Positions 17,899 to 26,219 are shown, counted from the first letter of the stretch. The stretch: DNA of 64,000 nt from Streptomyces sp. SM11 (GCF_002910905.1 NZ_NEUE01000300.1:50761-114760), one strand, 5' to 3'. Made by a program: numbers and translations. The notes: generated by a model not told the origin, from the letters alone.

Positions 17899-19049
17899 GA
17901 GCTGTACGCGCTGTTCTCGTGGACGTAGTCCGCGGTGAGGTCGTTGGCCCAGATGACGGCCGACTCGGTGCCCGCGGCCAGGTCGGCGGTGACCTTGACT
18001 TCCCGGTAGCGCATGTCGACGAGGTCGCGGTCCTCGCCCACTTGGCCGCTCTTGCAGACCCAGACGTCGTTGATGGCGACGTTGAGCCGGTCCGGCTCGA
18101 AGGCGGCCTTCGTGGTGCCGATGGCGGAGAGGACACGGCCCCAGTTGGGGTCCTCGCCGTGGATCGCGCACTTGAGGAGGTTGTTGCGGGCGATGGACCG
18201 GCCGACCTCGACGGCGTCGTCCTCGGTGGCCGCGTTGATCACCTCGATCCGGATGTCCTTGGACGCGCCTTCGGCGTCGCCGATGAGCTGCCGGGCGAGG
18301 TCCGCGCAGACCGTCCGTACGGCTTCGGCGAACTCGGCCTGTTCCGGGGAGATACCACTGGCGCCGGAGGCGAGCAGCAGCACGGTGTCGTTGGTGGACA
18401 TGCAGCCGTCGGAGTCGACCCGGTCGAAGGTGGTGCGGGTGGCCTCGCGCAGTGCGGCGTCCAGCTGCTGTGCGGGGACGTCGGCGTCGGTGGTGAGGAC
18501 GACGAGCATGGTGGCCAGGCCCGGGGCGAGCATGCCCGCGCCCTTGGCCATGCCGCCGACGGTCCAGCCCTCGCCGCCCGCGACGGCCGTCTTGTGCACG
18601 GTGTCGGTGGTCTTGATGGCGATGGCGGCCTTCTCACCGCCGTGCTCGCTGAGGGCTGCGGCGGCCTGCTCGATGCCGGGGAGCAGTTTGTCCATGGGAA
18701 GCAGGAGACCGATGAGCCCGGTGGAGGCGACGGCGATCTCGCCGGCGCTGTGGCCGTCGAGCACCTCGGCGGCCTTCTCGGCGGTGGCGTGGGTGTCCTG
18801 GAAGCCCTTGGGCCCCGTACAGGCGTTGGCGCCACCGGAGTTGAGGACGACGGCGGTGACCTCACCGCCCTTGAGGACCTGCTCCGACCAGAGCACCGGG
18901 GCGGCCTTGACACGGTTGGAGGTGAAGACGCCCGCGGCGGCGCGGCGCGGCCCGTTGTTGACCACGAGGGCCAGGTCCGGGTTCCCGCTGTCCTTGATTC
19001 CCGCGGCGATGCCCGCCGCCGAGAACCCCTGTGCTGCCGTGACGCTCAC
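17895..19049 (-). CDS. argJ: Bifunctional ornithine acetyltransferase / N-acetylglutamate synthase
   Basis: A 384-residue self-cleaving enzyme that recycles the acetyl group from N-acetylornithine to glutamate. The proprotein is cut before the nucleophile Thr180 in GMLAPGLATML, giving alpha and beta chains. Other conserved segments are VLNSGGANACTG and STGLIGLLLPMD. The GTG start at 19049 overlaps the argC stop by four bases (GTGA). Presence of argJ means the cyclic pathway is used and a separate argE deacetylase is not required; argF is not in the window. Confidence 0.96.
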   Translation of the reverse strand: MSVTAAQGFSAAGIAAGIKDSGNPDLALVVNNGPRRAAAGVFTSNRVKAAPVLWSEQVLKGGEVTAVVLNSGGANACTGPKGFQDTHATAEKAAEVLDGHSAGEIAVASTGLIGLLLPMDKLLPGIEQAAAALSEHGGEKAAIAIKTTDTVHKTAVAGGEGWTVGGMAKGAGMLAPGLATMLVVLTTDADVPAQQLDAALREATRTTFDRVDSDGCMSTNDTVLLLASGASGISPEQAEFAEAVRTVCADLARQLIGDAEGASKDIRIEVINAATEDDAVEVGRSIARNNLLKCAIHGEDPNWGRVLSAIGTTKAAFEPDRLNVAINDVWVCKSGQVGEDRDLVDMRYREVKVTADLAAGTESAVIWANDLTADYVHENSAYSS

Positions 19050-20074
19050 GGTGCCACTCCGATCGTCGAAAGACCTGTGTCCTCGGGAAGTCCGAGGGCG
19101 ATGTTCATGCTCTGCAGGGCACCGCCCGCGGTGCCCTTGGCGAGATTGTCGATGGCGCAGATGACCACGATCCGTCCGGCGGCCTCGTCGTGGGCGACCT
19201 GGACCTGTACGGCGTTGGAGCCGTACACCGCGGCGGTGGCGGGCCACTGCCCCTCGGGCAGGAGGTCCACGAACGGCTCGTCCGCGAACGCCTTCCCGTA
19301 CACCGCGCGCAGGCTCTGAGCGCTCACGCCGGGCTTCGCCTTCGCGCTGCACGTGGCGAGGATGCCGCGTGGCATGGGCGCGAGGGTGGGCGTGAAAGAG
19401 ACGGTGACCGGCTCGCCGGCGGCGGCGCTGAGGTTCTGGATCATCTCGGGCGTGTGACGGTGCCCGCCGCCGACGCCGTACGGGGTCATGTTGCCCATCA
19501 CCTCGGAGCCGAGCAGATGCGGCTTGACCGCTTTGCCCGCACCGGAGGTGCCCGACGCGGCGACGATCACGGCTTCCGGCTCGGCGAGGGAGGCCGCGTA
19601 CGCGGGGAAGAGCGCGAGGGACACGGCGGTCGGGTAGCACCCGGGCACCGCGATCCGCCGCGACCCGGCGAGCGCGGCCCGTCCGCCCGGCAGCTCCGGC
19701 AGCCCGTAGGGCCAGGTCCCGGCGTGCGGGGACCCGTAGAACGTCTCCCAGTCACCGGCGTCCTTCAGTCGGAAGTCAGCCCCCATGTCGACGACGAGGA
19801 CCTGCTCCCCGAGCTGCTCGGCGACGGCGGCGGACTGCCCGTGCGGGAGCGCCAGGAAGACGACGTCGTGCCCGGCGAGGACCTCGGCGGTGGTGGGCTC
19901 CAGCACACGGTCGGCCAGGGGCCGCAGATGCGGCTGGAGTGATCCGAGGGCCTGCCCGGCGTTGGAGTGCCCGGCGAGGGCGCCGATCTCGACCTCCGGG
20001 TGTGCCAGCAGAAGGCGGAGCAGCTCCCCGCCAGCGTATCCGCTCGCCCCTGCCACTGCTGCTCGTACCACCAT
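19046..20074 (-). CDS. argC: N-acetyl-gamma-glutamyl-phosphate reductase
   Basis: A 342-residue NADPH-dependent dehydrogenase, first gene of argCJBDR. The Rossmann motif is at the N-terminus (AVAGASGYAGGELLRLL) and the catalytic Cys146 lies in AVPGCYPTAV; GVGGGHRHTPEM follows as in the type 1 enzyme. The ATG at 20074 is preceded by AGGAGGG 7 bases upstream. All five genes overlap or nearly abut. The ARG boxes just upstream predict arginine repression of the whole set. Confidence 0.97.
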   Translation of the reverse strand: MVVRAAVAGASGYAGGELLRLLLAHPEVEIGALAGHSNAGQALGSLQPHLRPLADRVLEPTTAEVLAGHDVVFLALPHGQSAAVAEQLGEQVLVVDMGADFRLKDAGDWETFYGSPHAGTWPYGLPELPGGRAALAGSRRIAVPGCYPTAVSLALFPAYAASLAEPEAVIVAASGTSGAGKAVKPHLLGSEVMGNMTPYGVGGGHRHTPEMIQNLSAAAGEPVTVSFTPTLAPMPRGILATCSAKAKPGVSAQSLRAVYGKAFADEPFVDLLPEGQWPATAAVYGSNAVQVQVAHDEAAGRIVVICAIDNLAKGTAGGALQSMNIALGLPEDTGLSTIGVAP

Positions 20075-20094
20075 CGGTAACCCTCCTGATCGAT

Positions 20095-20129
20095 GGCATG
20101 ACTATACGCAATGACGCAGTTTTATGCAA
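20095..20129. promoter_or_regulatory. Paired ARG boxes upstream of argC
   Basis: On the coding strand two AT-rich half-palindromes follow each other, TTGCATAAAACTGCG and TTGCGTATAGTCATGC, 21-55 bases before the argC start. The pair resembles known ArgR operators and the argG site in this window. Confidence 0.7.
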
Positions 20130-20400
20130 AACTCCTTACCGGGACGGTCGGAGCGGCACCGAGACCGAGCGTCCGAGTTGGCCCTTTGGTGCTTGAGCTG
20201 GCCCGTCGGAGCGCCGGTGTCGGCCCGCAGTCGAGGACCTCGTTCAAGGCCGCTGCGGTGACCGGCCCCGGAGCGGGACCTTGAAGGACATCCGTGACCT
20301 CGGTGATCGCACCGCTATGGCCGCCCATCAACACAAGTACGGCATCCTCGCCGAGGGCAGCCTGGGCGGCTAACCTCTCCGCTGGGGCCCGCCACGGAGC
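20130..20400. other. Region without a convincing gene
   Basis: No reading frame with start, ribosome site and coherent composition. A rightward stretch (20281-20373) can be read as LKDIRDLGDRTAMAAHQHK and on to LAEGSLGG then stop, which looks protein-like but was not recognised; it may belong to the decayed gene to its right. Confidence 0.4.
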
Positions 20401-20664
20401 CGCCGTCACCGCCGACGACGCCTTCACCACCTGCTACGGCGTGCCGGCCCGGGTGTCTACGTCGGTGCCCTGACCATCGCGCCCCTGATCGCCCGCGGCG
20501 AGGTGTCCGCCGCGGCTCAGGCCGCCTTCGAGTCGGCCGACGGTCCGCAGTTCAAGGTCGTCGACCCGGACGACCTCGCAACGGACTACTGGAGCATGTA
20601 CACCAGGCGCGACCGCGTCGAGCAGTTCCACCCCGCGACGGTGACTCCGCAAGCCGCCGCGTAG
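20401..20664 (+). pseudogene. C-terminal remnant of a short-chain dehydrogenase/reductase
   Basis: The frame ending at TAG 20662-20664 reads GVYVGALTIAPLIARGEV, then VVDPDDLATDYWSMYTRRDR and EQFHPATVTP. This matches the last ~70 residues of SDR proteins of the type where a GVYVG-A-LTI strand is followed by DPDDLAE.YW....RDR. The preceding part, including the NAD-binding Gly motif and the YxxxK catalytic pair, is absent, and no start codon with a ribosome site serves the frame. Identification is from pattern memory. Confidence 0.5.
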
Positions 20665-20929
20665 CGCCCGCGACGCCGAGCAGAAAACAGCCTCATCATT
20701 GGTGGGACTGAGCGTTCCACGGCGCCGACCGACGACTGTGGTGCCCAACCGTGAAGCTGATCAGCAGAGCGGGGGGCGCTTCGTCCTCCAAGATCTCGAC
20801 CAGCGAGTCGAAGGCCGTCGGAGCCTCGCCGTTGCGCTTGGGGCTGAGTCCCGGTTCCGTGTCGGCCTGCCTTGACCAGCGGGTTCGCCTGGCTGAAAGT
20901 GGATCTCCTGATCGACTGGGGCGGGAAAC

Positions 20930-21742
20930 ATGACACTTGACGAATACGCCGACCGCTGCGAGGAGCTCTTCGCAGTGGGCGGGTTCACGGAGGTCCGGAA
21001 GGTGGCGGAGTCCGGTCTGGAGGAGCTCGGACCCGATCCGGTGCTCTACCGGTGGCTCGGCCTCGCGCACGCGGCGGAGGACGAGGACGACCACGACGCC
21101 GACGCGGAGCAGGCCTACGAGACCGGGCTCGCACAGTGGCCGGACGACCTCGGACTGCTCGTCTCCTACCTGGAGTTGTGTCTGCGGGCCGACACGTGGA
21201 CGTACCCCGGGCGCGCCACTCGGGTGAAACGGCTCAAGGAGCGGATCGCGGGGCTGGCGCCCGCGGGATCACCCGAGGCTGCACGGGTGGAGGCCGCGCT
21301 CGGCTGGGCCGGGCGGGGCTACTGGCAGGACGTACGGGAGAGGACGGCCGCCGCGAGGACAGATCGAGCAGCCCTGACGTCCCACAGTGCTGATGTCGCT
21401 GAAGCGCTGGAGCAGGGCGGCCAGGCGCCCGCCCACCCGGAGGATCTGCGGGCCGCCGAGGTCGCGGCCGCCCTGGAGTTGCTGGCCGGTCCGTGGCGGG
21501 CCCCGTTCCGGCTGATGGTCCGCCACCGGGCGGCCGCGTACGTCACTGCTTTTGTGCTGGTCCTCGCCACCAACAAGGCACTGGTGCTGAGCGGGGCTGT
21601 TTCCTACAGTGTGTGGGGCTGGATCTGGTTCGTGCCCCTCCTGCTGGCCGAATCGAAGCTCAGGCAGGCCCGGCGGCTGGCCCGGCAGCGAGTGATCGCC
21701 GCGATGGAGGCCCGGCACGCCGATGCCGCCGCGGCCGGCTGA
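20930..21742 (+). CDS. TPR-like protein with C-terminal membrane segments
   Basis: A 270-residue protein of unknown function. Residues about 1-170 are helical and acidic with tetratricopeptide-like spacing (YRWLGLAHAAEDEDDHDADAEQAYETGL is the clearest helix pair; quoted segments YRWLGLAHAAEDE and AEQAYETGLAQWPDDLGLL). Residues about 205-245 contain two hydrophobic segments (AAYVTAFVLVLATNKALVL; VWGWIWFVPLLLA), followed by a basic tail (LRQARRLARQR). This suggests a soluble repeat domain anchored to the membrane. The ATG at 20930 has only GGCGGGAAAC before it. Upstream and downstream sequence is gene-poor. Confidence 0.6.
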   Translation: MTLDEYADRCEELFAVGGFTEVRKVAESGLEELGPDPVLYRWLGLAHAAEDEDDHDADAEQAYETGLAQWPDDLGLLVSYLELCLRADTWTYPGRATRVKRLKERIAGLAPAGSPEAARVEAALGWAGRGYWQDVRERTAAARTDRAALTSHSADVAEALEQGGQAPAHPEDLRAAEVAAALELLAGPWRAPFRLMVRHRAAAYVTAFVLVLATNKALVLSGAVSYSVWGWIWFVPLLLAESKLRQARRLARQRVIAAMEARHADAAAAG

Positions 21743-22032
21743 GGGCTGCCCCGTAGTCCCTGGCGGGCACACGACGACAGCCCTCGGGTTCCCACAACGG
21801 GTCGAGCATGGCGGCCGCGACGGCCGGTGCCGGGTGCCCTCGCAGCGCGAAGCGCCTTCGCCACGCGGTCCGCCGAAGAGCAGGAGCCCATGACCCGCGC
21901 CGCCCTGATCTCCGTCACCGCTGAGACGGCCCGGACGCACCCGCACACTCCGGACCTTCTGGCGCCGACGCGGGGCCCGCGCTGCTGATCGACGTTCGGC
22001 CGGCGTGGCCGGTCGAGGGCCGGCATGAGAGG

Positions 22033-23010
22033 TCAGGCCGTGAGCAGGGCTTCCGACTCGCCCCTGGGATCCGGAGTACTCAGTGCGGCGAGATAGCGCT
22101 CGGCGTCGAGGGCTGCCGAGGCACCGCTGCCGGCGGCGGTGACGGCCTGCCGGTAGGTGTGGTCGACGACGTCGCCCGCGCCGAAGACGCCCGGGATGTT
22201 CGTGCGGGTCGAAGGTGAGGCCACCTGGAGGTATCCGGAATCGTCCAGGTCGAGCCGGCCTCGGAAGAGTTCGGTTCGTGGGTCGTGGCCGATCGCGATG
22301 AACAGCCCGGTGACAGCGAGCTCGCGGACGGCTCCGGTGAAGACGTCCCGCAGTACGACGCCGCCGAGCATGGGGCCGTCCTTCCTGAGGGCGGCGACTT
22401 CGGTGTCGAAGGCGAAGGAGATCTTGTCGTCGCCGAAGGCCCGGTCCTGCATCACTTTGGACGCACGGAGAGCCGAGCGGCGGTGGACGACGGTCACCGA
22501 CTTGGCGAAACGGGTGAGGAAGGTGGCCTCCTCCATAGCGGTGTCGCCGCCGCCGACCACAACGATGTCGCGGCCCCTGAAGAAGAAGCCGTCGCATGTC
22601 GCGCACCAGGACACCCCGCGTCCGGAGAGTTCCTCCTCGCCGGGGATGCCGAGCTTTCGGTAGCCGGAGCCGGTCGCGATGATCACCGTTCGCGCCCGGT
22701 GGACGGTGCCGGACGCGTCGGTGAGGAACTTGACCGGGCCGGCGAGGTCGACGAAGGTGATGTCGTCGTCGATCATCTCCGCGCCGAACCTCTCGGCCTG
22801 GGCCCGCATCCGGTTCATCAGATCGGGGCCGTCGACACCGCCGGGGAAACCGGGGAAGTTCTCCACCTCGGTCGTGGTCGTCAGGGAGCCGCCGACAAAG
22901 ACGCTGCTGCCGAACAGCAGGGGCTTCAGCTGGGCGCGGGCGGCGTAGAGAGCGGCGGTGTATCCGGCGGGGCCGGAGCCGATGATGACGACATCGCGTA
23001 TCGCGCTCAC
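22033..23010 (-). CDS. arsT: Thioredoxin-reductase-type flavoprotein of the ars cluster (ArsT)
   Basis: A 325-residue NADPH-dependent flavoprotein. The FAD motif is VVIIGSGPAGYTAALYA, the redox pair is Cys136/Cys139 in SWCATCDGF, and the NADPH motif is VVVGGGDTAMEEA. C-terminal GVFGAGDVVDHTYRQAVTAAGSG matches thioredoxin reductases. Its GTG start overlaps the arsC stop as GTGA, so it is made together with the arsenate reductase. An arsC-arsT pair of this kind is known from Streptomyces arsenic clusters (arsRBOCT), where ArsT reduces the thioredoxin that regenerates ArsC. It is extra to any housekeeping trxB, which is not in the window. Confidence 0.88.
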   Translation of the reverse strand: MSAIRDVVIIGSGPAGYTAALYAARAQLKPLLFGSSVFVGGSLTTTTEVENFPGFPGGVDGPDLMNRMRAQAERFGAEMIDDDITFVDLAGPVKFLTDASGTVHRARTVIIATGSGYRKLGIPGEEELSGRGVSWCATCDGFFFRGRDIVVVGGGDTAMEEATFLTRFAKSVTVVHRRSALRASKVMQDRAFGDDKISFAFDTEVAALRKDGPMLGGVVLRDVFTGAVRELAVTGLFIAIGHDPRTELFRGRLDLDDSGYLQVASPSTRTNIPGVFGAGDVVDHTYRQAVTAAGSGASAALDAERYLAALSTPDPRGESEALLTA

Positions 23011-23420
23011 GCCGTGGCCTCCGGCGCGATCTCCGCGATCAGATCCTCGACGAGGGTCTTGATCTCGTCGCGGATCGGGCGGACGGCGGCCACGCCCTGG
23101 CCGGCGGGGTCCTCCAGCTTCCAGTCGAGGTAGCGCTTGCCGGGGAAGACGGGGCAGGTGTCGCCGCAGCCCATGGTGATGCAGACGTCGGACTCGCGGA
23201 CCGCGTCGACCGTGAGGACCTTCGGCGTCTCGGCGGAGATGTCGATCCCCGCCTCGGCCATCGCCTCGACGGCGGCGGGGTTGACGGCGTCGCCGGGATT
23301 CGAGCCCGCGGAGCGGACCTCGACGCGGCCCCCGGCCAGGTGGGTCAGCCAGGCGGCGGCCATCTGGGAGCGGCCGGCGTTGTGGACGCAGACGAACAGG
23401 ACGGACGGCTTGTCGGCCAT
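23007..23420 (-). CDS. arsC: Thioredoxin-dependent arsenate reductase
   Basis: A 137-residue protein of the low-molecular-weight phosphatase fold that reduces As(V) to As(III). The CX5R loop is at residues 11-17 (CVHNAGR), and further cysteines sit at 80, 85 and 89 (DVCITMGCGDTC), the region that carries the relay disulfide in thioredoxin-coupled enzymes. DPAGQGVA matches the general-acid Asp-Pro loop. It is followed by the overlapping arsT gene and is divergent from arsR, with a shared 93-bp control region. Confidence 0.93.
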   Translation of the reverse strand: MADKPSVLFVCVHNAGRSQMAAAWLTHLAGGRVEVRSAGSNPGDAVNPAAVEAMAEAGIDISAETPKVLTVDAVRESDVCITMGCGDTCPVFPGKRYLDWKLEDPAGQGVAAVRPIRDEIKTLVEDLIAEIAPEATA

Positions 23421-23474
23421 GGTGATCGTTCTCCTGTCGCGGCGGAGCTCGACTCCGCCAGTAACTTCAGCCCC

Positions 23475-23512
23475 CGCTGGTATCAGCGAGCGGTGATGTG
23501 AGAGTATCAGCG
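23475..23512. promoter_or_regulatory. ars divergent control region with repeated GTATCAGCG
   Basis: GTATCAGCG occurs twice in direct orientation (23480-23488, 23504-23512; 24-base period), and the first copy also forms CGCTG-GTAT-CAGCG. The second ends one base before the arsR start codon, so arsR may be leaderless. Probable ArsR binding sites. Confidence 0.5.
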
Positions 23513-23513
23513 C

Positions 23514-23822
23514 ATGATGACTTCAGTCGACACTGACGTGATTCGGGTTCTGGGTGACCCGCTGCGCATGCAGGTGGTCACCCTGCTGGCCCAGGAGACG
23601 CTCTGCATGTCGCATCTGGTCGAGGAGACCGGTGCGAAGCAGACGAATCTGTCCAACCACATGAAGGTCCTGCGTGAGGCGGGGCTGGTGGAGACCGAGC
23701 CGTGCGGCCGGTTCACCTACTTCAAGCTGCGCCCCGAGCTTCTGGCCTCCGTGTCCGCGCAGTTCGCTGAGCTCGCCGAGTCCGCCCGCACCGCCGCCGA
23801 GAACAAGAGGGCCTGTCCGTGA
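23514..23822 (+). CDS. arsR: ArsR-family arsenic-responsive repressor
   Basis: A 102-residue winged-helix repressor. The DNA-recognition helix is in TGAKQTNLSNHMKVLREAGL, and the N-terminal VIRVLGDPLRMQVVTLLA is typical of ArsR/SmtB. The classic ELCVCDL metal site is replaced by ETLCMSHL with one cysteine (Cys31); Cys64 and Cys101 are the other two, so arsenite sensing must use a different triad. Two in-frame ATGs (23514, 23517) are possible. It is followed by the efflux gene with a GTGA overlap and lies opposite arsC. Confidence 0.92.
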   Translation: MMTSVDTDVIRVLGDPLRMQVVTLLAQETLCMSHLVEETGAKQTNLSNHMKVLREAGLVETEPCGRFTYFKLRPELLASVSAQFAELAESARTAAENKRACP

Positions 23823-24943
23823 CCTCCACCGAGCCCACCGCCACCCGCACCGCCCCGCACGCCGGGGGCGACGACTCGATCGTCAAGAAGCTCTCCACCC
23901 TCGACCGCTACCTCGCCGTGTGGATCCTGCTCGCCATGGCCGTCGGCCTGGGGCTGGGCCGCATCGTTCCGGGGATGAACGACGCGCTCGCGAAGATCGA
24001 GGTCGGCGGCATCTCGCTGCCGATCGCCCTGGGTCTGCTGGTGATGATGTATCCGGTGCTGGCCAAGGTCCGCTACGACCGGCTCGACACGGTCACCGGC
24101 GACCGCAAGCTGATGGTGTCCTCGCTGGTCATCAACTGGCTCGTCGGCCCGGCGGTCATGTTCGCCCTGGCGTGGATCTTCCTGCCGGACCTGCCCGAGT
24201 ACCGCACCGGCCTGATCATCGTGGGCCTCGCCCGCTGCATCGCCATGGTCATCATCTGGAACGACCTCGCCTGCGGCGACCGGGAGGCCGCAGCCGTCCT
24301 CGTCGCCCTGAACTCGGTCTTCCAGGTCCTGGTCTTCGGCGTGCTGGGCTGGTTCTACCTCGACCTGCTGCCCCAGTGGCTCGGCCTCGGCGACGGACAA
24401 GGACTGGACGTACCCGTCTGGCACATCGCCCTGAACGTCGTCGTCTTCCTCGGTGTGCCCCTGCTCGCAGGGTTCCTCACCCGCCGCATCGGCGAGAAGA
24501 AGATGGGCCGCGAATCCTACGAGCAGAAGTTCCTGCCGAAGATCGGCCCCTGGGCCCTGTACGGCCTGCTGTTCACGATCGTCATCCTCTTCGCCCTCCA
24601 GGGGAAGACGATCACCTCGCAGCCTCTCGACGTCGTACGGATCGCCCTGCCGCTTCTCGTCTACTTCGCGATCATGTTCTTCGGGTCCTTCCTCCTCGGC
24701 AAGAGCCTCGGCCTCGCCTACGACCGTACGAGCACCCTCGCGTTCACCGCGGCCGGCAACAACTTCGAACTCGCCATCGCCGTCGCCATCGCCACCTTCG
24801 GCGTCACCTCCGGACAGGCCCTCTCCGGAGTCGTCGGGCCGCTCATCGAGGTCCCCGTGCTGATCGGCCTCGTCTACGTCGCCCTCGCCTGGCGCAAGAA
24901 GTTCGCCCCCGACGCCGTCACCACGCCCGGGAGGGAAAGCTGA
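23819..24943 (+). CDS. arsB: Arsenite efflux permease, ACR3 family
   Basis: A 374-residue membrane protein with about ten helices that exports As(III). Diagnostic segments are VMMYPVLAKVRYDRL, the conserved cysteine region GLARCIAMVIIWNDLACGD, and TAAGNNFELAIAVAIATFG. These mark the Acr3 type, not the ArsB antiporter of E. coli, although actinomycete clusters usually call it arsB. The GTG start overlaps the arsR stop. The stop TGA shares its last base with the next gene's ATG. Confidence 0.93.
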   Translation: MTSTEPTATRTAPHAGGDDSIVKKLSTLDRYLAVWILLAMAVGLGLGRIVPGMNDALAKIEVGGISLPIALGLLVMMYPVLAKVRYDRLDTVTGDRKLMVSSLVINWLVGPAVMFALAWIFLPDLPEYRTGLIIVGLARCIAMVIIWNDLACGDREAAAVLVALNSVFQVLVFGVLGWFYLDLLPQWLGLGDGQGLDVPVWHIALNVVVFLGVPLLAGFLTRRIGEKKMGRESYEQKFLPKIGPWALYGLLFTIVILFALQGKTITSQPLDVVRIALPLLVYFAIMFFGSFLLGKSLGLAYDRTSTLAFTAAGNNFELAIAVAIATFGVTSGQALSGVVGPLIEVPVLIGLVYVALAWRKKFAPDAVTTPGRES

Positions 24944-25164
24944 TGCACTGCCTGGAATGCCACGCCGAAGGAAGGGGCAGCAACGCTGTCGGCGTATGCC
25001 ACACCTGCGGGGCCGCGGTCCGCGCACAGCACGTCCGCACGGTGACCCGAAGCGTGCGTCACGGCAGCCACATCGGCACCCCCGGCGAACACCAGGAGCG
25101 CACCCCGCGGTGCCCGGTCCGCGCCGAAGCCCACAGCCCGGCCGTAGCGGAACGCACCCGGTGA
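24943..25164 (+). CDS. Small zinc-ribbon-like protein, DUF2180 type
   Basis: A 73-residue protein starting MHCLECHAEG with a second pair in VCHTCGAAV: two CxxC motifs about 18 residues apart, as in treble-clef or zinc-ribbon domains of the DUF2180 family. The tail is basic, histidine-rich and probably disordered (VRHGSHIG), with one more Cys. Its ATG overlaps the arsB stop (TGATG) and its stop overlaps the arsO start (GTGA), so it is locked into the operon. A role in metal or arsenic handling is suggested by position only. Confidence 0.75.
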   Translation: MHCLECHAEGRGSNAVGVCHTCGAAVRAQHVRTVTRSVRHGSHIGTPGEHQERTPRCPVRAEAHSPAVAERTR

Positions 25165-26219
25165 CCACCACCGATGTCGTCGTGATCGGCGGCGGGCAGG
25201 CAGGGCTCGCCGCCGGATACCACCTGCGCCGCCAGAACCTCGACTTCGTCGTCCTCGACGCCCAGAGCACCGCGGGCGGCGCCTGGCAGCACACCTGGAA
25301 CTCCCTGCGCCTGTTCTCCCCGGCAGCCTTCTCCTCGCTGCCGGGGCGACTCATGCCGCCGGAGCCCGGCCAGGAGTACCCCGGTGCCGCCCATGTGGTC
25401 GGCTACCTGAGCGACTACGAGCAGCGCTACGGCCTGCCGGTCCACCGCCCGGTCACGGTCCGCTCGGTTCACCGCGACGGGACACGGCTTCGGGCGGAGA
25501 CGGACGCCGGGCACTGGTCGGCGCGGGCGGTGGTCTCGGCGACCGGCACCTGGTGGCGCCCCTTCCTGCCCGCCGTCCCCGGCCAGGAGACGTTCACCGG
25601 GCGCCAGTTGCACACCACCGGCTACCGGCGGCCCTCCGACTTCGCCGGACAGCACGTCGTCGTGGTCGGCGGCGGCAACTCCGGCGCCCAGATCACCGCG
25701 GACCTCTCCGGACACGGCGGCATCGACCTGACGTGGGTCACCCAGCGCCCGCCCCGCCTCCTCGCCGACGACATCGACGGCCGCGCCCTGTTCGACGCCG
25801 CGACCGCCCGGCGCCGTGCCCTGGACGAAGGGCTCACCGACACCGGCGGTGTCGCCTCACTGGGCGACATCGTCGCCGTCCCGCCGGTCCGCACCGCACG
25901 GGACGCCGGCCTGCTCAAGGCCCAGCCGATGTTCACCGCCCTCACCGAGGACGGTGTGGAGTGGCCGGACGGAACACGGGCCCGGGCGGCGTCGGTGATC
26001 TGGTGCACCGGCTTCCGCCCCGCCCTCTCCCACCTGGCCCCGCTGGGCCTTCGAGGCCGGCGCGGCCACATCGCCACCCGTGGAACCCGGGCCACCGACG
26101 AACCGCGCCTGCACCTCCTGGGCTACGGCGACTGGACCGGGCCCGCCTCGGCCACACTGATCGGCGTCGGCCGCCCCGCCCGCGACGCCGCCCGCGAGAT
26201 CGCCGCCCTGCTGGGCTGA
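25161..26219 (+). CDS. arsO: Flavin-dependent monooxygenase of the ars cluster (ArsO)
   Basis: A 352-residue flavoprotein. FAD binding is shown by VVVIGGGQAGLAAGYHLR, NADPH binding by HVVVVGGGNSGAQITADL, and the family motif around SATGTWWRPFLPAVPG links the two. The layout is that of class B flavin monooxygenases. Genes of this type between arsB and arsC are called arsO in Streptomyces arsRBOCT clusters; a role in oxidising arsenicals has been proposed, and the reaction is less certain than the family. GTG at 25161 overlaps the preceding small gene. Confidence 0.85.
   Translation: MTTTDVVVIGGGQAGLAAGYHLRRQNLDFVVLDAQSTAGGAWQHTWNSLRLFSPAAFSSLPGRLMPPEPGQEYPGAAHVVGYLSDYEQRYGLPVHRPVTVRSVHRDGTRLRAETDAGHWSARAVVSATGTWWRPFLPAVPGQETFTGRQLHTTGYRRPSDFAGQHVVVVGGGNSGAQITADLSGHGGIDLTWVTQRPPRLLADDIDGRALFDAATARRRALDEGLTDTGGVASLGDIVAVPPVRTARDAGLLKAQPMFTALTEDGVEWPDGTRARAASVIWCTGFRPALSHLAPLGLRGRRGHIATRGTRATDEPRLHLLGYGDWTGPASATLIGVGRPARDAAREIAALLG

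Noticed and set aside
15767..18136. A 789-codon leftward frame that appears to fuse argD with an upstream domain
   Set aside because: The part before residue ~391 is the out-of-frame shadow of argB and argJ; the real argD starts at 16963 with an ATGA overlap.
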